DNA of 64,000 nt from Thiothrix sp. (GCA_008015155.1 SSFA01000021.1:32161-96160); one strand, 5' to 3'; positions 9,967 to 18,391 are shown, numbered from the stretch's first letter. Made by a program: numbers and translations. The notes: generated by a model not told the origin, from the letters alone.

Positions 9967-9995
9967 ATTAAATCACACTACCAAAGCGCTTTGAA
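9967..9995 (-). promoter_or_regulatory. Candidate promoter of the porin-ED operon
   Basis: On the minus strand a -35-like TTCAAA (9990-9995) and a -10-like TTTAAT (9967-9972) are separated by exactly 17 bp. They match consensus at 4/6 and 5/6 positions and lie about 40 bp before the porin ATG. The -35 and spacer overlap the palindrome at 9982-9993, as expected for repression by steric block. This is a prediction from sequence only. Confidence 0.5.
9982..9993. promoter_or_regulatory. LacI/GalR-type operator palindrome
   Basis: CAAAGCGCTTTG is a perfect 12-bp palindrome with a central CG, the form of sites bound by LacI/GalR-family repressors of sugar genes. It overlaps the candidate promoter of the porin-fructokinase-ED operon. 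No LacI-family gene is in this window, so the regulator would be encoded elsewhere. The palindrome is seen directly; its role is inferred. Confidence 0.6.
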
Positions 9996-10389
9996 GCACA
10001 AAACACTAGCAGCTCATTAAAACTTATCCCACATTAAGTATTTAATTTTTTCAACATTCGAAAAAAATAATCTCGTAAACTGGCAAGCTTGTCAACTCAA
10101 GAACGCTTCACACTAACCGTATCATTAATAAAAAATTAATGAACTTAGGTTAAAGCCTTCAATTTGAGCTGTCAATAATTAATTCAAATTGATTTATTAA
10201 AAGAGTCTACTGTGGAAGACTGGCGGCTGCAGGAAGGTCAATGCAAATACCATACCATTCTTTTTAGGTACTCTAATTTAAAGTTTTACTTGCTTTTGAA
10301 TAATTAGAATATTAATATCTTCTTATATTGATTGTATTTTGATTTTGACGACTTGTGTAAGAACACATTCCTGCTAGAGGTATCTATTC

Positions 10390-11205
10390 ATGAAATTTAC
10401 AAAAATGACTTTGGCGATGGCGATTTTCGCAGTTGCCACTACTGCATCAGCGACTGATTTCTTCAATGGCTTTGATAATGGTACAGGTGCAGGTAATGCT
10501 CAAGGCACAGGTCAAGGTCAAGGTTATACCACAGGCCAAGGGACTGGCTATGGCACCAGTAAGGGCAATGTAGACGGATGGGGTACTGGTAAAGGCACAG
10601 GTGATGGTGAAGTTGATTTTTCGATCAACTTTAAAGGCAAAGGCAACACCGACATGGCTTCTGATGTAGTAGGTCGTGGAAATGGCACGACCAATGGGAA
10701 CTTTAATGGTCAAGGCAGTGGCTATGGTTTAGGTAATAACAACTTAAACGGCTACACTAATAGTGCCAGTTCTGGAAGTGCTTATAACCCTTGGGGTGGG
10801 ATGCCAAATTGGGGAGGCTATTACCCTTACCCACAAACTACTATGCCGATGATGCCACAAATGCCGCAAATGTATGCACCTTATGGCTATGGCATGCAGC
10901 AACCTTACATGCCGATGATGCCACAAATGTACGCACCTTATGGCATGCAACAACCTATGATGCAAAATCCAAATCTTGCACAAATGCAGCAACAAATGGC
11001 GGCGCAACGCGCCCAAGCTGAAGCTTTCATGAAGCAGCAAATGGAAGAGCAACGCAAAATGATGGAAGCACAGAGCAAAGCGGCTGCAGCGGCAGCGCCT
11101 GCTCCTGTCATGCCAAGCGCTCCTAGTGCTCCAGTAGTACCAACACCAACTGCTCCAGCTACAGCACCTGCTACTGAAGTACCTGCTCCTGCTAAGCCTA
11201 ACTAA
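10390..11205 (+). CDS. Secreted low-complexity protein resembling sulfur globule proteins
   Basis: A 271-residue exported protein: the signal peptide is MKFTKMTLAMAIFAVATTASA, with cleavage before TDFF. Residues about 22-135 are Gly/Asn/Thr-rich with GTGQGQGY-type repeats. Residues about 136-195 are Tyr/Pro/Met/Gln-rich with repeats such as MPQMYAPYGYG. Residues about 195-235 are a charged Gln/Met/Ala helix, and the tail is Pro/Ala-rich. Gly/Tyr-rich exported proteins with APYGYG-like repeats form the envelope of periplasmic sulfur globules in sulfur oxidisers, which is the best parallel I know. The call rests on composition and could be wrong; another structural or adhesive surface protein is possible. 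It stands alone, divergent from the ED operon. Confidence 0.55.
   Translation: MKFTKMTLAMAIFAVATTASATDFFNGFDNGTGAGNAQGTGQGQGYTTGQGTGYGTSKGNVDGWGTGKGTGDGEVDFSINFKGKGNTDMASDVVGRGNGTTNGNFNGQGSGYGLGNNNLNGYTNSASSGSAYNPWGGMPNWGGYYPYPQTTMPMMPQMPQMYAPYGYGMQQPYMPMMPQMYAPYGMQQPMMQNPNLAQMQQQMAAQRAQAEAFMKQQMEEQRKMMEAQSKAAAAAAPAPVMPSAPSAPVVPTPTAPATAPATEVPAPAKPN
10843..10956 (+). repeat. Imperfect tandem repeat coding for MPMMPQ...MYAPYG...MQQP
   Basis: Two copies of one coding unit lie in tandem: 10843-10908 (66 bp) and 10909-10956 (48 bp). Both start ATGCCGATGATGCCACAA and end in ATGCARCAACCT, followed in the first copy by a Tyr codon. The first copy has extra MPQ and YG codons. They encode the Met/Pro/Tyr-rich segment of the sulfur-globule-like protein and are a likely site of length variation. 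Confidence 0.75.
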
Positions 11206-11225
11206 GCTTAATCCTTATGAGAACC

Positions 11226-11247
11226 AGCCTACTGATTTGCGTAGGCT
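11226..11247 (+). terminator. Hairpin after the sulfur-globule-like gene
   Basis: AGCCTAC (11226-11232) and GTAGGCT (11241-11247) form a 7-bp stem with an 8-nt loop, 20 bp after the stop of the rightward gene and overlapping the end of convergent pyrD. No strong T-run follows, so terminator function is tentative. Confidence 0.35.
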
Positions 11248-12254
11248 TGGTTGCTAGCCCGCACACAATCTTTGATCAGTGCAGGGCCTGCATAGATGAA
11301 GCCAGTATAAATCTGCACCAAAGCAGCACCCGCTTGCAATTTATCAATGGCATCTTGTGCACTCATGATCCCCCCTACCCCAATGATCGGAATGCGTGTA
11401 CCCAGATAATGATGAAATAAGCGGATCACTTCTGTGGAGCGTTCAGTTAAAGGTTTTCCACTTAAACCACCCTGCTCTGTCCCATGCTCCAGTTGTGCCA
11501 CTGCTGATTTATCCAAACTTGTATTGGTAGCAATCAAGCCATCCATCTCACAATCCAATAAAACCTCAGCAATCCCAGCGATTTCCTCTGCACTTAGATC
11601 AGGAGCTACTTTGACTGCTAACGGCACATAGCGCTTATGCTCCTCGGCTAAGATGATTTGCTCTTGTTTCAACGCAATCAACAGACGACGTAAGTCTTCG
11701 CCATATTGCAAGCTACGTAAGCCCGGCGTATTAGGCGAAGAAATATTAATGGTTATGTAATGAGCATGCGCATAGACTTTGCGTAAACCAATCAGATAAT
11801 CATCAACTGCGCGTTCTACCGCTGTATCAAAGTTTTTGCCAAGATTGATCCCGAGAATACCTTGATATTGAGCTTTATTAACTTGCCCTAATAAATATTC
11901 CAAGCCGTGATTATTGAAGCCCATGCGATTGATGATAGCTTTAGCGGATTTCAAACGAAATAAACGTGGATGCGGATTACCGGGCTGTGGCCTTGGAGTC
12001 ACAGTACCGACTTCAATAAAACCAAAGCCACAGCTAGCTAGGGCATCAATAAACTCAGCATTTTTATCTAAGCCTGCGGCTAAACCTATACGATTAGGAA
12101 ACTTAATCCCCATCACCTCAACAGGTGTACCAGCTAGCGCTTCTGCTTCCCCATTAAGCCCCAATTGATAGGCTAGTTTTAAACCTCTTAAGGCAGTATG
12201 GTGGGACATTTCAGGGGATAGGAGAAACAATAATTCGCGCAGCAAGCTATACAC
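11229..12254 (-). CDS. pyrD: Dihydroorotate dehydrogenase (quinone), class 2
   Basis: Oxidises dihydroorotate to orotate in pyrimidine synthesis, passing electrons via FMN to the quinone pool at the inner membrane. The N-terminal helices (YSLLRELLFLLSPEMSHH) and the 341-residue length mark class 2. Motifs are NRIGLAAGLDKN, VGTVTPRPQPGNPHPRLFR, NISSPNTPGLRSLQ with the catalytic Ser, and IIGVGGIMSAQDA for FMN phosphate binding. I chose the GTG at 12254, preceded by GAGGG at 8 nt, because the protein then begins like known PyrD. A TTG 30 bp upstream has no good ribosome site. The gene is convergent with the gene on its left and divergent from the aminotransferase. Confidence 0.94.
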   Translation of the reverse strand: MYSLLRELLFLLSPEMSHHTALRGLKLAYQLGLNGEAEALAGTPVEVMGIKFPNRIGLAAGLDKNAEFIDALASCGFGFIEVGTVTPRPQPGNPHPRLFRLKSAKAIINRMGFNNHGLEYLLGQVNKAQYQGILGINLGKNFDTAVERAVDDYLIGLRKVYAHAHYITINISSPNTPGLRSLQYGEDLRRLLIALKQEQIILAEEHKRYVPLAVKVAPDLSAEEIAGIAEVLLDCEMDGLIATNTSLDKSAVAQLEHGTEQGGLSGKPLTERSTEVIRLFHHYLGTRIPIIGVGGIMSAQDAIDKLQAGAALVQIYTGFIYAGPALIKDCVRASNQAYANQ

Positions 12255-12406
12255 AGGCAGGCCCTCAGAGGCTAAAAAATGCAAAAGCGCTGATTATGCT
12301 AAATCCACTGTTTGGCAACAACCCAATCATAGAAAAACAATGGCGAGTCAAACCTGAAGCTATGGCATAATAAGGCGCTATTTTTTAGAGATTGAGAGAG
12401 GATTGC

Positions 12407-13588
12407 ATGGCAAATTCATCATTTTACCCGCCGCAACGCATTTTAATGGGACCAGGTCCTTCTGATGTCAGCCCTCGCGTTCTACAAGCCATGGCGCGCC
12501 CTACTTTAGGTCATTTAGATCCGTTATTTGTGGGCATGATGGACGAGGTCAAAACTCTATTGCAGTATGCTTTACAGACGCAAAACGAGCTGACGATGCC
12601 TATTTCTGCACCCGGCTCTGCAGGTATGGAGGCTTGTTTTGCTAACTTGGTTGAACCCGGCGATAAAGTCATTGTTTGCCAAAATGGGGTATTTGGCGGT
12701 CGTATGAAAGAAAACGTTGAGCGCTTTGGTGGAACAGCCATCATGGTCATGGATGATTGGGGAAAACCGGTTGATCCTCATAAAGTGGAAGCAGCGCTCA
12801 AAGCTAATCCTGACACTAAAATTCTAGCCTTTGTTCATGCTGAAACTTCAACAGGGGTAAGGTCTGATGCCAAGCTTTTAACTGACTTAGCCCATCAATA
12901 TGGCTGCTTAGTGATCGTTGATGCTGTGACTTCCTTAACAGGTTGTGAGTTACGTGTTGACGATTGGGGTATTGATGCGATTTATTCTGGTACACAAAAA
13001 TGTATGTCCTGTGTACCCGGCTTATCCCCAGTAAGCTTTGGTAGTCGCGCTGTCGAACTTATTAAAAATCGCAAAACTAAAATCCAGAGTTGGTTTTTAG
13101 ATATGAGCCTGATTATGGGCTATTGGGGCGGTGGTACTAAGCGTGCTTATCATCATACTGCACCAGTGAATACGCTCTATGCTTTGCACGAAGCTTTAGT
13201 CATGGTGCAAGAAGAAGGCTTAGAAAATGCTTGGGCACGCCATACTCATCACCATCAAGCTTTAAAAGCGGGTTTAGAAGCCATGGGCATTCGCTTCGTG
13301 GTGGAAGAGCAATATCGCCTACCGCAACTCAATCTGATTACAGTACCTGAGGGTGTAGATGAAGCGACAGTTCGCACTCGCTTGTTGAACGAATACAGCA
13401 TGGAAATCGGTGCAGGTTTAGGCGTCCTAGCAGGTAAAGTATGGCGAATTGGCTTGATGGGTCATGCTTGTAATACCAAGAATGTACTCACCTGTTTAGG
13501 CGCTTTGGATGCGGTACTCAGCTCTATGCAAGCGCCAATTGAATCGGGCGTGGCTGTTAGGGCAGCGCAAGACTTTTACAAGTTTTAA
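12407..13588 (+). CDS. Alanine/serine-glyoxylate aminotransferase (class V, PLP)
   Basis: A 393-residue fold-type I PLP enzyme that transfers an amino group from alanine or serine to glyoxylate, giving glycine and pyruvate or hydroxypyruvate. Visible motifs are LMGPGPSDVSPRVLQAM at the N-terminus, SAPGSAGMEACFANL for cofactor phosphate, VHAETSTGV, VDAVTSL with the PLP-ring Asp, and SGTQKCMS with the Schiff-base lysine at about residue 198. The ATG at 12407 follows GAGAGAGG at 5 nt. A 2-hydroxyacid dehydrogenase that could reduce hydroxypyruvate lies 1.4 kb downstream, pointing to a serine/glyoxylate route. Alanine versus serine preference is not certain from sequence. Confidence 0.85.
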   Translation: MANSSFYPPQRILMGPGPSDVSPRVLQAMARPTLGHLDPLFVGMMDEVKTLLQYALQTQNELTMPISAPGSAGMEACFANLVEPGDKVIVCQNGVFGGRMKENVERFGGTAIMVMDDWGKPVDPHKVEAALKANPDTKILAFVHAETSTGVRSDAKLLTDLAHQYGCLVIVDAVTSLTGCELRVDDWGIDAIYSGTQKCMSCVPGLSPVSFGSRAVELIKNRKTKIQSWFLDMSLIMGYWGGGTKRAYHHTAPVNTLYALHEALVMVQEEGLENAWARHTHHHQALKAGLEAMGIRFVVEEQYRLPQLNLITVPEGVDEATVRTRLLNEYSMEIGAGLGVLAGKVWRIGLMGHACNTKNVLTCLGALDAVLSSMQAPIESGVAVRAAQDFYKF

Positions 13589-13597
13589 TGGGTTTGG

Positions 13598-13620
13598 GCA
13601 GGTAGTATTTAACTACCTGC
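13598..13620. terminator. Bidirectional terminator hairpin, convergent genes
   Basis: GCAGGTAGT (13598-13606) and ACTACCTGC (13612-13620) form a 9-bp stem with a 5-nt loop. It lies just after the aminotransferase stop and overlaps the stop codon of the convergent transglycosylase gene. No long T-run is present. Confidence 0.6.
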
Positions 13621-14853
13621 TTCAAAAGTTTTCGGTAAAGCGGTTTGTTCGCGAAGTAGTTTTAAATGCTCTAGGGTGGCATAACCGTCTGCTGGAAAAC
13701 CGGTATCAGCTTGCCAGCGGCGTAAAGCAGCCCGTGTATTAGGCCCAATCGTCCCATCAACCCCATCAGTACTATAGCCTACTGCACTTAAGCGCTCTTG
13801 CAGTTCTGCCTTTTCTAAACGACTTAAAGGCTCTTCGTTGCGTGGCCAAGCGGCCTGCACGTCCAAGCCCCCTTTCAAACGCTCAGCTAGATACCCAGCC
13901 GCTAAAGCATAACTAATCGCATTATTGTATTTCAGCAAAACATTAAAATTAGGATAAGTTAAAAAAGCTGGCCCACGATAACCTGCTGGAATAATGACAG
14001 CAGCACGCAGAGTGGGGGATAATTCTAGCGCTGAACCATCCACTCGATACACGCCTTGAGCAGTCCAATAATTCAGACTTTGCCAATTAGCCGGTTCTGT
14101 TTCCAACCAGTCAAAATTAACAGGCAAAACTACTTCAGTGCCCCAAGGTTGGCCGCGTTGCCAACCCGATTGGGCTAAATAATTAGCAGTCGACGCCAAA
14201 GCATCGGGAATACTAGTGCGTATATCGCGCTTGCCATCTCCATCAAAGTCGACAGCAAATTCTTCAAAGGTACTAGGAATAAACTGAGTATGCCCCAAGG
14301 CACCAGCCCAAGAACCTCGCAGATTAGTAATCGACATATCACCGTTTTGTAGGATCCTTAGAGCAGCCAATAATTGTGCACGCCAAAAATTGCGGCGGTC
14401 TTCGCGCCCTTGATAAGCTAAAGTCGCTAACGAGCGAATCGCCGAATAATTACCCAGTTGCTGGCCATAACTACTTTCCATGCCCCAGATAGCGACAATA
14501 TACTCAACATCAACGCCGTAAACCTCACTGATCCGTTTGAGGAGGGATGCATATTGTTTTAGCACATAACGCCCTTGCTCAACTCGTTCGGGTGAGACAG
14601 CGCTATCCATATACTCCCACACGGGCCGGCTAAACTCTGGCTGATAAGTATCAAGCTTGAGTACTTTTTTGTCAGTTAATAGACCGCGGAAAGCCAAATC
14701 TAAAGTAGCATCTTTAATACCTTGTTGCTGGGCATAGGAGCGAAAATTAGTTTGCCACTGTGCAAATTCTTGATCAGAAAATAGTGTATATCCAAACAAG
14801 ACTACGCTAAAAAGAATACCAAGTTGTAGTGTACGCGCTAGCTTGCGACCCAT
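13609..14853 (-). CDS. Lytic murein transglycosylase, MltB type, with peptidoglycan-binding domain
   Basis: Cleaves peptidoglycan glycan strands to form 1,6-anhydro-muropeptides in the periplasm. From ATG 14853 it has 414 residues. An N-terminal hydrophobic segment (LGILFSVVLFGYTLFS) acts as signal or anchor. An SLT_2/MltB catalytic domain (about 35-330) has the catalytic Glu in AIWGMESSYGQQLGNYS. A C-terminal PG_binding_1 domain (about 345-405) reads GYSTDGVDGTIGPNTRAALRRWQ. No lipobox Cys is seen, unlike classical MltB. The start is uncertain: a TTG 21 bp upstream is possible and neither has a strong ribosome site. Confidence 0.88.
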   Translation of the reverse strand: MGRKLARTLQLGILFSVVLFGYTLFSDQEFAQWQTNFRSYAQQQGIKDATLDLAFRGLLTDKKVLKLDTYQPEFSRPVWEYMDSAVSPERVEQGRYVLKQYASLLKRISEVYGVDVEYIVAIWGMESSYGQQLGNYSAIRSLATLAYQGREDRRNFWRAQLLAALRILQNGDMSITNLRGSWAGALGHTQFIPSTFEEFAVDFDGDGKRDIRTSIPDALASTANYLAQSGWQRGQPWGTEVVLPVNFDWLETEPANWQSLNYWTAQGVYRVDGSALELSPTLRAAVIIPAGYRGPAFLTYPNFNVLLKYNNAISYALAAGYLAERLKGGLDVQAAWPRNEEPLSRLEKAELQERLSAVGYSTDGVDGTIGPNTRAALRRWQADTGFPADGYATLEHLKLLREQTALPKTFEAGS

Positions 14854-14951
14854 CCCTAAAACCAAAGACGTCAATTTAAGGCGCTATCATAAACAAACTT
14901 AAGCTGAGCTGCACCGACTGTTAACATTTATTCACTGCTGAGGAGCCTTTC

Positions 14952-15914
14952 ATGCTGCCGACTGTTTTTCTTGACTACGCAAGCACCAACCATAATGACC
15001 TAGATTTGAGTCAGTTAGAACAAGTGGGTCAGCCTCTAATCCTTTGGGATCACACTAGCCCTGAAACATTGTTAGAGCATATTGGTGACGCTGAAATTGT
15101 GATCAGCAATAAGGTCGTCGTCGACGCGTCCACTTTGCACAGACTCAAGGAGCAACTCAAACTCATTTGTATCGCCGCTACAGGTACTAATAACGTTGAT
15201 TTGGCAGCTGCAAAGGCTCTGGGCATTCCGGTTTGTAATGTCCGCAATTATGGTAGTCGTTCAGTTGCTGAGCATTGTATAGGTCTAATCTTTGCTTTAG
15301 CGCGACAAATACCAGCTTATCATCAGGCCGTACAAGCGGGTACTTGGCAGCAAAGCAAACACTTCTGCTTTTTGGATTATCCTATCAGCGAGATCGCCGG
15401 TAAAACCTTAGGCATTATTGGTTATGGAACTTTGGGGCAAGCAACTGCAGACTTAGCGCGTGCTATCGGTATGAAAGTAATAATTGCTGAACGCTTAGAT
15501 GCTATCAGTATACGGCCCGATCGAGTCAGTTTAGATGAGCTGTTTGCTCAGGCGGATGTGATTAGCCTACATTGCCCCTTAACAGAGCAGACTAAAGGCT
15601 TGATTAATGCAGAACGCCTTAGAAAAATGAAGCCCACCGCTTTTTTAATTAATACCGCTCGTGGTGGCTTAATCAACGAAACTGATCTTTTAGAGGCCTT
15701 GCAAAATAATCTGATCGCAGGCGTAGGTTTAGATGTCTTAAGCCTAGAACCACCGACTGCAGCGAATCCCTTATTGCAACATAGTTCACCTCAACTCATT
15801 ATTACCCCCCATATTGCTTGGGCTAGTCTTAAAGCAAGGCAAACTTTAATCGATAAAATCGCTGAGATTATTGCTAAGTTTCAGCAGGGTGAGCTGTTGA
15901 ATCAAGTGAATTAA
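14952..15914 (+). CDS. D-2-hydroxyacid dehydrogenase, probably hydroxypyruvate/glyoxylate reductase
   Basis: A 320-residue NAD(P)-dependent dehydrogenase of the SerA/HprA family. The nucleotide-binding motif is GIIGYGTLGQATADLAR (about residues 148-164). The catalytic triad is visible: Arg in INTARGGLINE, Glu in LSLEPP and His in TPHIAWAS. The length and lack of an ACT domain argue against phosphoglycerate dehydrogenase. With the class V aminotransferase upstream, hydroxypyruvate to D-glycerate is the likely reaction. It is preceded by GAGGAG 8 nt before the ATG. It is not obviously in an operon; the next gene begins 109 bp downstream. Confidence 0.82.
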   Translation: MLPTVFLDYASTNHNDLDLSQLEQVGQPLILWDHTSPETLLEHIGDAEIVISNKVVVDASTLHRLKEQLKLICIAATGTNNVDLAAAKALGIPVCNVRNYGSRSVAEHCIGLIFALARQIPAYHQAVQAGTWQQSKHFCFLDYPISEIAGKTLGIIGYGTLGQATADLARAIGMKVIIAERLDAISIRPDRVSLDELFAQADVISLHCPLTEQTKGLINAERLRKMKPTAFLINTARGGLINETDLLEALQNNLIAGVGLDVLSLEPPTAANPLLQHSSPQLIITPHIAWASLKARQTLIDKIAEIIAKFQQGELLNQVN

Positions 15915-16023
15915 ACGACCGATTAGCGCATTAATTCAAAAGCTTATCAGTGTAGTGACTGTATCCTGAAGAGCACGGCGTTACTGTATCTAGTTATAGT
16001 CTCGCTAGTTCATTAGGGTCAGC

Positions 16024-16716
16024 ATGCCTAAGCTTATTATTAAACGAGATAGCCCCCAACGCTTTACTCGGCAAGCGATCTTATTTTGGGTTTTAGGTTT
16101 ATTACCGGTCACTTTATTGGCAGGCTTCTTAACGGGCAATCTCATCAGTCATTGGCAGCATACCAGCTCTAAAGCAGGAGAAACGCCCCTACTCCCTTTA
16201 GCACCGCTAGTACAGCCTAAGCCTGCGTCATCTACTCCAAGCTTGAATTTGCCCTTACCCTTAAGCACACCCTTACCATTTGATGCTCAGCTTGAAAAAA
16301 CGCCTAACAGCGTGGACACCGAGATTAAACCCAACCTCCCCCCCCCTGTTGATACGCCTAGCAAAGCCTTGAGTAAAACACGCGCTCCAGAACCTATCAA
16401 GCCAGCTAAATCACTCAAGCCAGCAGCCGAAAAAGCGATTATTAATAGCAAAACTAGTCCTTCAATAAATCAAACTAATACCAAAAATCAGCAGAATAAT
16501 CGCAACCGTCCTATTGAAGCTCCAATCCAGCGTAATAAACCCGTTAAATCACCCCAAACAGTCAGTGAATCGCCACGTTCCCCAAGATCAGCGTCTCGTC
16601 CGCGGACTGAACGCACTGAAAGAGTCATTGCATCACCAAGCACTGACCAGAACGAGCGTGGTAGCACGAATGATTACCGACTACTTGAGCAATCTTTAGG
16701 TATTCCCTTGCAATAG
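16024..16716 (+). CDS. Pro/Lys-rich membrane-anchored protein of unknown function
   Basis: I do not recognise this 230-residue protein. One transmembrane segment (about residues 18-42, AILFWVLGLLPVTLLAGFLT) follows a basic N-terminus, so the rest is probably periplasmic. The remainder is low-complexity: Pro/Leu-rich at 58-85, then Lys/Pro/Ser/Asn-rich, then an Arg/Ser-rich stretch and a short ordered-looking end (YRLLEQSLGIPLQ). This recalls TonB/TolA-like spacers, but no TonB C-terminal domain is present. It ends 37 bp before an OmpA-like lipoprotein gene on the same strand, so the two may act together in the envelope. Confidence 0.65.
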   Translation: MPKLIIKRDSPQRFTRQAILFWVLGLLPVTLLAGFLTGNLISHWQHTSSKAGETPLLPLAPLVQPKPASSTPSLNLPLPLSTPLPFDAQLEKTPNSVDTEIKPNLPPPVDTPSKALSKTRAPEPIKPAKSLKPAAEKAIINSKTSPSINQTNTKNQQNNRNRPIEAPIQRNKPVKSPQTVSESPRSPRSASRPRTERTERVIASPSTDQNERGSTNDYRLLEQSLGIPLQ

Positions 16717-16753
16717 CGGCTTGCATTGCACGGCTCACAATCAAGGTGATTTC

Positions 16754-18340
16754 ATGTCATTTAAGAAGAAAATGATGCTATTGCTCCTAGCATTTTTTGT
16801 GCTAGCTGCTTGCACGACTACCATTATACAAGCACCTGTCTTATTAGAACTCACCCAGCCTGTCCCCTTAAAAATAGCCACCGAGCGTGGAGCTAAGCAT
16901 TTATTTACCTTAGTGCAACAAGAGCGCGGCTGGCGTAGTGAAGTTTTATCTACCAAAATTTTGGTATTACCCACTTATCAAGAAAACACCAAAAAAGTCT
17001 TGGAGCCTAGTTCAGCTATTTATACCTATCTGCAGCAACAAGTCAGCAGCTATAAAGGTATCCAACTTATTTCAGCTGAAACACAAGGTCGAGCACAAGC
17101 TAACTACGAACTCCACAGCAGCCTGCTCATGACTGAAGATAAAGGCAAGGAAAAAGTCGTTTTAAGCATGTGGATGATAGAGCCACAATCTAAACGTAAA
17201 CTCTCTACTGTCAGCTCTGCTATCCGCATGGATAACCCAAGCAGTCAACCCAAACTGAGCCGTCAGCTCGAGCCACAACCTTGGCTAGTTGCCCTAGAAG
17301 AATCGAGTCGTTTGATGCTGGCAGCTGCGACCCAAGACCGCTCTTGGCGTAAGCAACTAAGTGCTACCCAGGTTCTCTTAGTACCCATGTTTGATGCTAA
17401 CTCTAAAGAAAATTTGAATTTAACCGCTGATCTACAGGCGCAACTACAAAAACACAGTGGGGGGGTAAAAATCGCAACCCTTTCACAAACTTTGTTGCCA
17501 CAAGCCCATTATATAATTCACAGTGCTTTAGCAATTGATAAGACCAGCGAAGGTCAAGTCTATGATTTGAATGTATGGCTACGTGATGCTAAAACTGGGC
17601 GTCTATTAGCCCATGCTTTAAACAAAGTCTTAGCACAAGGCTTACCCTATGCCTTAAGTGCTGAATCAAAAGATAGCCCAATCTACACCGAGCCACTCAA
17701 TCCAAACGGGCAAGGCTTTGATTTACGCCAAGAAATGCAACGTCCTCATTACACAGCCCGTTTACAACTAGAGGCTATTTTGACTGATGCCGCTCAAGCT
17801 TATGCGAATGCTCACTATGCAAAAGCACTCGAGCTTTATGAAACAGCTCAGACTATGAAGAATGGCATGAGCTTGCGTAGCTTAGCAGGCCGCTATTTGG
17901 CTCTGATCCGCATGAATCGTACCGCGGAAGCAAGGATGGCTTTTGCTGATTTACTCAAATATGGTTTTAAGCACAGCCAACAACTGACTTTTAAAATTCT
18001 TTTTGCAGTGGACTCCACTCAATTTGCGGGCGGTGATTTTTTAAGTGGACAATATCAAGTTTGGACGGAAGAAATTGCAGATTACCTCAAATACCAACAA
18101 AGCTGTTTATTAGTCGCAGGGCATAGTAGCCATAGCGGTTCTGAAGCCTATAACTTGAAACTCTCTACCGCGCGCGCAGCCGTTATTCGTCAAGCAATGA
18201 AAGCTAAGCAACCCCTAGCAGGTGCTCGTACTCGCGCAGAAGGTAAAGGCTTTTATGAGAATATTATAGGGACTGGAACCGATGATTTTCGCGATGCTGT
18301 CGATCGCCGTGTAGAGTTTCGCAAACAAGCTTGCTTGTAA
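16754..18340 (+). CDS. OmpA-like lipoprotein with a duplicated N-terminal domain
   Basis: A 528-residue predicted lipoprotein: signal MSFKKKMMLLLLAFFVLAAC with lipobox LAAC and Cys20. Two tandem domains of similar pattern follow (about 50-185 and 190-315). Each has an ILVLP/VLLVP strand, a variable helix, a QANYELHSS / QAHYIIHSA strand, and a sheet like LSMWMIEP / LNVWLRDA. A TPR-like helix pair (about 350-405) precedes a C-terminal OmpA peptidoglycan-binding domain with GHSSHSGSEAYNLKLSTARA and DAVDRRVEF. The ATG at 16754 follows AAGGTGA. The repeats look like the CsgG/LpoB-type fold, an inference. It probably tethers outer membrane to cell wall. Confidence 0.78.
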   Translation: MSFKKKMMLLLLAFFVLAACTTTIIQAPVLLELTQPVPLKIATERGAKHLFTLVQQERGWRSEVLSTKILVLPTYQENTKKVLEPSSAIYTYLQQQVSSYKGIQLISAETQGRAQANYELHSSLLMTEDKGKEKVVLSMWMIEPQSKRKLSTVSSAIRMDNPSSQPKLSRQLEPQPWLVALEESSRLMLAAATQDRSWRKQLSATQVLLVPMFDANSKENLNLTADLQAQLQKHSGGVKIATLSQTLLPQAHYIIHSALAIDKTSEGQVYDLNVWLRDAKTGRLLAHALNKVLAQGLPYALSAESKDSPIYTEPLNPNGQGFDLRQEMQRPHYTARLQLEAILTDAAQAYANAHYAKALELYETAQTMKNGMSLRSLAGRYLALIRMNRTAEARMAFADLLKYGFKHSQQLTFKILFAVDSTQFAGGDFLSGQYQVWTEEIADYLKYQQSCLLVAGHSSHSGSEAYNLKLSTARAAVIRQAMKAKQPLAGARTRAEGKGFYENIIGTGTDDFRDAVDRRVEFRKQACL

Positions 18341-18366
18341 GCTCAAGGGAGTTCAGCCAAAACCAA

Positions 18367-18391
18367 CCCTGCTAGTTCATTCCTAGCAGGG
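18367..18391. terminator. Hairpin between convergent genes
   Basis: CCCTGCTAG (18367-18375) and CTAGCAGGG (18383-18391) form a 9-bp stem with a 7-nt loop between the OmpA-like lipoprotein stop and the convergent HhH gene stop. No T-run follows on the plus strand, so it may act as a weak bidirectional terminator. Confidence 0.55.

Larger units (their letters stand above)
9931..10389. other. Divergent intergenic region, porin operon / sulfur-globule-like gene
   Basis: These 459 AT-rich bases separate two divergent genes and hold no convincing coding frame. The left end carries the promoter and operator described separately. A second inverted repeat, TCAATTTGA (10159-10167) and TCAAATTGA (10184-10192), lies in the middle. 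For the rightward gene a weak -35/-10 pair is TTGCTT (10290-10295) and TAATAT (10313-10318) with 17-bp spacing. The ribosome site GAGG at 10377-10380 lies 9 nt before the ATG. Confidence 0.5.
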
